Under the pieces are notes generated by a model, which was not told the origin of the DNA, ran no database searches, and was given only the letters and a program-made list of their open reading frames with translations. DNA of 64,000 nt from UMGS1387 sp045540015 (GTDB lineage: Bacteria; Bacillota; Clostridia; Oscillospirales; CAG-382). The translations under genes were made by a program, and so were the position numbers. The stretch spans positions 124,001-188,000 of the forward strand of contig JAZQGP010000013.1 of assembly GCA_045540015.1 (NCBI GenBank). Direction: 5' to 3'. Below are positions 61,653 through 64,000 of this stretch, piece after piece (positions within the stretch are counted from its first letter, which is position 1; each line of letters opens with the position of its first letter).

Positions 61653-61813
61653 ATAAGAATTTACAAGAACTGTTGTGTGTACTTCCGGAGCAACTGCATA
61701 ATTATTTCAGTAACTTCGTTGACTCCGTTTTTGATTTACACGAATACGAAAAGAAATCTGCTTTTCAGTCAGGTGTAGAGTTCGGGCGAGAAATGTTTAA
61801 TGCAACACAATAA
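61649..61813 (+). CDS. Small accessory protein (54 residues)
   Basis: The product begins MNKNLQELLCVLPEQLHNYF and ends FQSGVEFGREMFNATQ. It is acidic and helical, and its last part resembles the short C-terminal helix of mobile-element proteins that end in a Gly-rich amphipathic segment. ATGA overlap with the DUF3846-like gene indicates coupling. No function is known. Confidence 0.6.
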   Translation: MNKNLQELLCVLPEQLHNYFSNFVDSVFDLHEYEKKSAFQSGVEFGREMFNATQ

Positions 61814-61842
61814 CAATTAAGCCAAACAAAAACAAGTATGCG

Positions 61843-61880
61843 AATCAAAACCACCAGTTGAACTGGTGGTTTTGATTTTC
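61843..61880 (+). terminator. Long perfect hairpin terminator at the edge of the transposon remnant
   Basis: AATCAAAACCACCAGTT (61843-61859) and AACTGGTGGTTTTGATT (61861-61877) are a perfect 17-bp inverted repeat around one base, followed by TTC. The transposon-like sequence starts within its last T-run, as at the guaA terminator. Confidence 0.75.
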
Positions 61881-62337
61881 CCATTTCGACCTTGTTTCCC
61901 TTCTCTTTCTCTCTCCTTTCTCTCCCAAAAAGAAGAAACAGAAGAAAGAGAAAATGGCGTTATGAAATTATCATCTACATTGCTGAAGAAGTCCTAAAAC
62001 AAAAAGCCCCGAAAGTTTCCAAAATTTCAGGACCGAGAAGACGAGAGTATGAAAAACTTGACGATGAATTATTTCCGAAAGTAAAATTAATGGTAGATGA
62101 AATAGTAGGGAAGGATGGCAAACCTGAAAGGGTGTCGCCGACCAAGATTCAAAGGCTTATGGGACTTCCGCAAAAGCAATTTCAAAAACTTCCGAAGTGT
62201 AGAAAGTATATCGAAAGCAAAGCCGAAACTCAGGAAGAATATTGGAAAAGAAAAGTGGAATGGGCAGTGAGGGAAATACAAAAAGCAAACGGGACAGTGA
62301 CGGTGTCGAAGGTAATGAAGAGGGCGAATATGAGGAA
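61876..62337 (+). mobile_element. Internally deleted copy of the Tn7-like transposon
   Basis: Positions 61876-61955 match the left end of the element at 25077 (CCCATTTCGACCTTGTTTCC and the pyrimidine/purine tract). Directly after it comes sequence matching the 3' part of tniQ (29880-30246), ending at about 62337. tnsA, tnsB, tnsC and most of tniQ are missing. Both copies have the same orientation. No right end is evident in 62338-62522. Confidence 0.8.
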
Positions 62338-62371
62338 GGAACAATTGGTGTGTCTGAATTGGAAAGAATAG
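61965..62371 (+). pseudogene. tniQ 3' fragment
   Basis: The frame encodes the last 120 residues of a TniQ close to the intact copy (shared KAPKVS, GPRR, PERVSPTKIQR, KANGTVTVSKVMKRANMRK) with scattered substitutions, then an unrelated end (EQLVCLNWKE). It is joined upstream to transposon-end sequence, with no N-terminal TniQ or zinc-finger domains. Confidence 0.82.
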
Positions 62372-62522
62372 TGTCATTGAGAAACACTGAGAGTGGAGTT
62401 GTAGCTAAAACTCCAAACAAATATAAGGTAGAGAGTGCATGGTTTTTTTGGAATTTTAAGCAATATTCTTATGATGTGCAATGACGGATTAAAGTTGTGT
62501 AGTATTAGTGAAGTTTTATTTA

Positions 62523-63311
62523 TCAACGCTTGTTGGGAACATCCGTGATATTGTATCCAAAAATGTTTTTATACAGGCGGCTGACGTAATTAGGATCTGA
62601 GTATCCGTATAGTGCTGCTGCTTCGTACAGAGGCAGTTTTTTTGTTTCCATGAGAGTCTTTATGCTTTTGAGCTTTTCGGAATTTATGTATTTCATCAAG
62701 GTTATGCCCTCGTTCTTTTTGAAGATGCTGCACAGATATGTCGGGGTAATTCCAAGGTGTTTTGCTATGTCCTTCTGCATTATCGGCTCGGTTATGTGTT
62801 TGCTGAGGTATTTCTTTGCTTTATATACATAAATGTAATCGCCCGGCAATTCATCGGATAATGTTTTACGGTTGCACTCGTCTATTTTGCAAAGTAAATC
62901 CAGGATTTCAGCGGCGCACTTTGTGGGGGAATGCTCGCATATAATGCTGTTGTGAATAAGCCAGTCTATTTTTCGGCAGATATCAGATGTTTTGTTTTTT
63001 TTCTGTGTGACAACGGGCAGAAGAATTCCGCCGTTGTATTTGTCAACCCATTCAAGATTTATGCCGACAGTATGATGACGGTGATACCCTTTTGATGTAA
63101 TGTCTATTTGTCGGTCTCTGACAAGACAGGTGATGTCATTTTCTTCTGCAACGTATTGATTTTCACCATCACAAATTGTAATTGAGCCTTTCTCTATATA
63201 TGAAATCTCAATAAAGTTTTTCTGCGGGTAAAACCGATTGCGATAATCGGTTGTTCCGTATATATGCGCAAACCTTAATGTCGGCATGGATGTTACTTCT
63301 ATGGCTTTCAC
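62523..63311 (-). CDS. AraC-family transcriptional regulator
   Basis: The 262-residue protein has an N-terminal cupin-like sensor domain (FIEISYIEKGSITI) and two C-terminal helix-turn-helix motifs (KDIAKHLGITPTYLCSIFKK; PLYEAAALYGYSDPNYVSRLYK). It diverges from the glycyl-radical-like gene at 63444, its likely target. The start is GTG at 63311 with GGAAGG 8 bp upstream; an in-frame GTG at 63320 overlaps that ribosome site. Confidence 0.92.
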   Translation of the reverse strand: MKAIEVTSMPTLRFAHIYGTTDYRNRFYPQKNFIEISYIEKGSITICDGENQYVAEENDITCLVRDRQIDITSKGYHRHHTVGINLEWVDKYNGGILLPVVTQKKNKTSDICRKIDWLIHNSIICEHSPTKCAAEILDLLCKIDECNRKTLSDELPGDYIYVYKAKKYLSKHITEPIMQKDIAKHLGITPTYLCSIFKKNEGITLMKYINSEKLKSIKTLMETKKLPLYEAAALYGYSDPNYVSRLYKNIFGYNITDVPNKR

Positions 63312-63337
63312 TTGAATCACCTTCCATTACGGATTAT

Positions 63338-63355
63338 AAATCAATATGTTGATTT
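63338..63355. promoter_or_regulatory. 18-bp palindrome in the divergent regulator region
   Basis: AAATCAA-TATG-TTGATTT is a perfect inverted repeat between the AraC gene and the gene at 63444. It may be a regulator site or part of the araC promoter. A second perfect 11-bp palindrome (TACTGACAGTA, 63406-63416) overlaps the -10 box of the downstream gene. Confidence 0.45.
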
Positions 63356-63380
63356 TGTCAAGATTTCGTAAATATAACAA

Positions 63381-63409
63381 TTGACTTTTTTACTGCAAAA
63401 AAATATACT
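63381..63409 (+). promoter_or_regulatory. Sigma-A promoter of the 63444 gene
   Basis: TTGACT (63381-63386), a 17-bp spacer and TATACT (63404-63409). Confidence 0.72.
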
Positions 63410-63443
63410 GACAGTACAAATAATAGGATTGCGGAGGGATTTT

Positions 63444-64000
63444 TATTAAACTCTTTGAAAAACTTAATTCAGAACTTCGTCAAGAATATACCGGAACTTA
63501 TGCCGATTTCTATTACAGATATCTCGGCTACAAATCGGATATGACTGCTTCTTATCAGATGTTCCGTGCAAACGGTATATATTCGCTTTTCACAAGCGGA
63601 AAACCCGTAATACTCAAAAGTGAACTTATAGCAGGAAACAAAGCCTTGCTTTACTGTGAAGTAGAAAAGTTCCGTCTTGATTATGCAAAACAGCAACTTG
63701 CACTTTTCGGAGCAAGAACGTTCAGAACAAATGCTGACCACTATGCACCTGACTATGACCGCATTTTAAGTGTAGGAATCTGCGGACTTGAAAAGGAAAT
63801 AGACATTTCTCTTGAAAAACATAGGGACGATGATAAAAAGTGCGAAACACTGCGTTCGATGAAGCGTGTGCTTTGCGGTTTTAAAAAAATGATTGAAAAC
63901 TATGTTGAAAGCGCAAAGGAATGCATGCAGAATCCGGAATACAATCCCGAATATCTTGATTTTATCATAAACAACTGCACTGCAATACTTGAACATAAGC
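63444..64000 (+). CDS. Glycyl-radical-enzyme-like (PFL family) protein, partial, apparent ATT start
   Basis: The 185 visible codons start IKLFEKLNSELRQEY and contain PVILKSELIAGN, a pattern found in the N-terminal part of glycyl radical enzymes, followed by a helical region (VLCGFKKMIENYVESAKECM, DFIINNCTAI) of PFL type. The catalytic Cys and Gly lie outside the window. The frame is closed by TAG at 63423 and has no ATG, GTG or TTG between there and the ATG about 30 codons in, while GGAGGG at 63432-63437 points to ATT 63444. The divergent AraC gene supports an inducible catabolic operon. The family call is moderate. Confidence 0.62.

Noticed and set aside
61892..62484. Two ORFs across the transposon remnant as intact genes
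   Set aside because: One is transposon-end sequence fused to the tniQ tail, the other is out of frame with tniQ; both arise from deletion.
1..64000. CRISPR arrays, CRISPR-associated genes or complete defence operons
   Set aside because: No regularly spaced repeats and no cas-like genes were seen; the Tn7-like element carries no CRISPR effector.

Overview
The window looks like a chromosome segment of an anaerobic, spore-forming, low-to-mid GC Clostridia bacterium (Oscillospiraceae/Ruminococcaceae-like). The evidence is two glycyl radical enzymes, indolepyruvate:ferredoxin oxidoreductase, a fused anaerobic plasmalogen-synthase-type protein, and the sporulation proteins SpoVM and SipL. The genus is inferred from gene content only; no rRNA or intact tRNA is present.

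Backbone, 1-24.9 kb. A minus-strand cluster carries a SEDS protein (RodA/FtsW), a coiled-coil membrane protein, RseP and IspG (cut by the window edge). Divergent from it are a small membrane protein and a LacI regulator, followed by a LacI-type operator and an operon for an unusual glycyl radical enzyme, its activase and a Sip1-like GH36 enzyme. Next come three tiny ORFs (one is SpoVM) and the SpoIVA-partner SipL, then AzlCD, an operon with a DUF1858 protein, TrmK, Nif3, RqcH and a Gfo/Idh oxidoreductase, a NYN-domain protein without a normal start codon, IorAB, a CofE-like protein and the ATP-pyrophosphatase half of GMP synthase.

Mobile DNA, 25.08-30.4 kb. A compact Tn7-like element (tnsA, tnsB, tnsC, tniQ) starts at the U-tract of the guaA terminator and ends close to an initiator-tRNA-like 3' fragment. 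An internally deleted second copy lies at 61.88-62.34 kb in the same orientation, again starting at a terminator U-tract.

Island, 30.7-60.4 kb. This is the most interesting part. A two-component system, a GT4 glycosyltransferase, a heterodimeric ABC exporter operon (with cytidylate-kinase-like, zinc-ribbon, DUF5685, DnaJ and DnaK genes) and a 14-gene operon share one promoter architecture. Six sites have two hexamers 11 bp apart (consensus AGTTTM-N5-AGTTTA), and AGTTTA always starts exactly 17 bp upstream of a -10 element. The 14-gene operon holds an almost complete route from acyl-ACP to phospholipid: thioesterase, FakB (DegV), FakA, PlsY, PlsC, CdsA and PgsA, plus a 1408-residue PlsA-PlsR-like plasmalogen synthase, a flavodoxin, FtsH, an M50 protease, a PDZ protein and a GT8 enzyme. 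I propose a PhoB/OmpR-type two-component regulon controlling membrane lipid synthesis and remodelling, with one site driving a candidate small RNA and another a 49-residue membrane peptide.

Right flank, 60.4-64 kb. A small plasmid/ICE-like accessory module (DUF3846-like and small ORFs) and the transposon remnant are followed by an AraC regulator divergent from a second glycyl-radical-enzyme-like gene, which runs off the window and seems to start at ATT.
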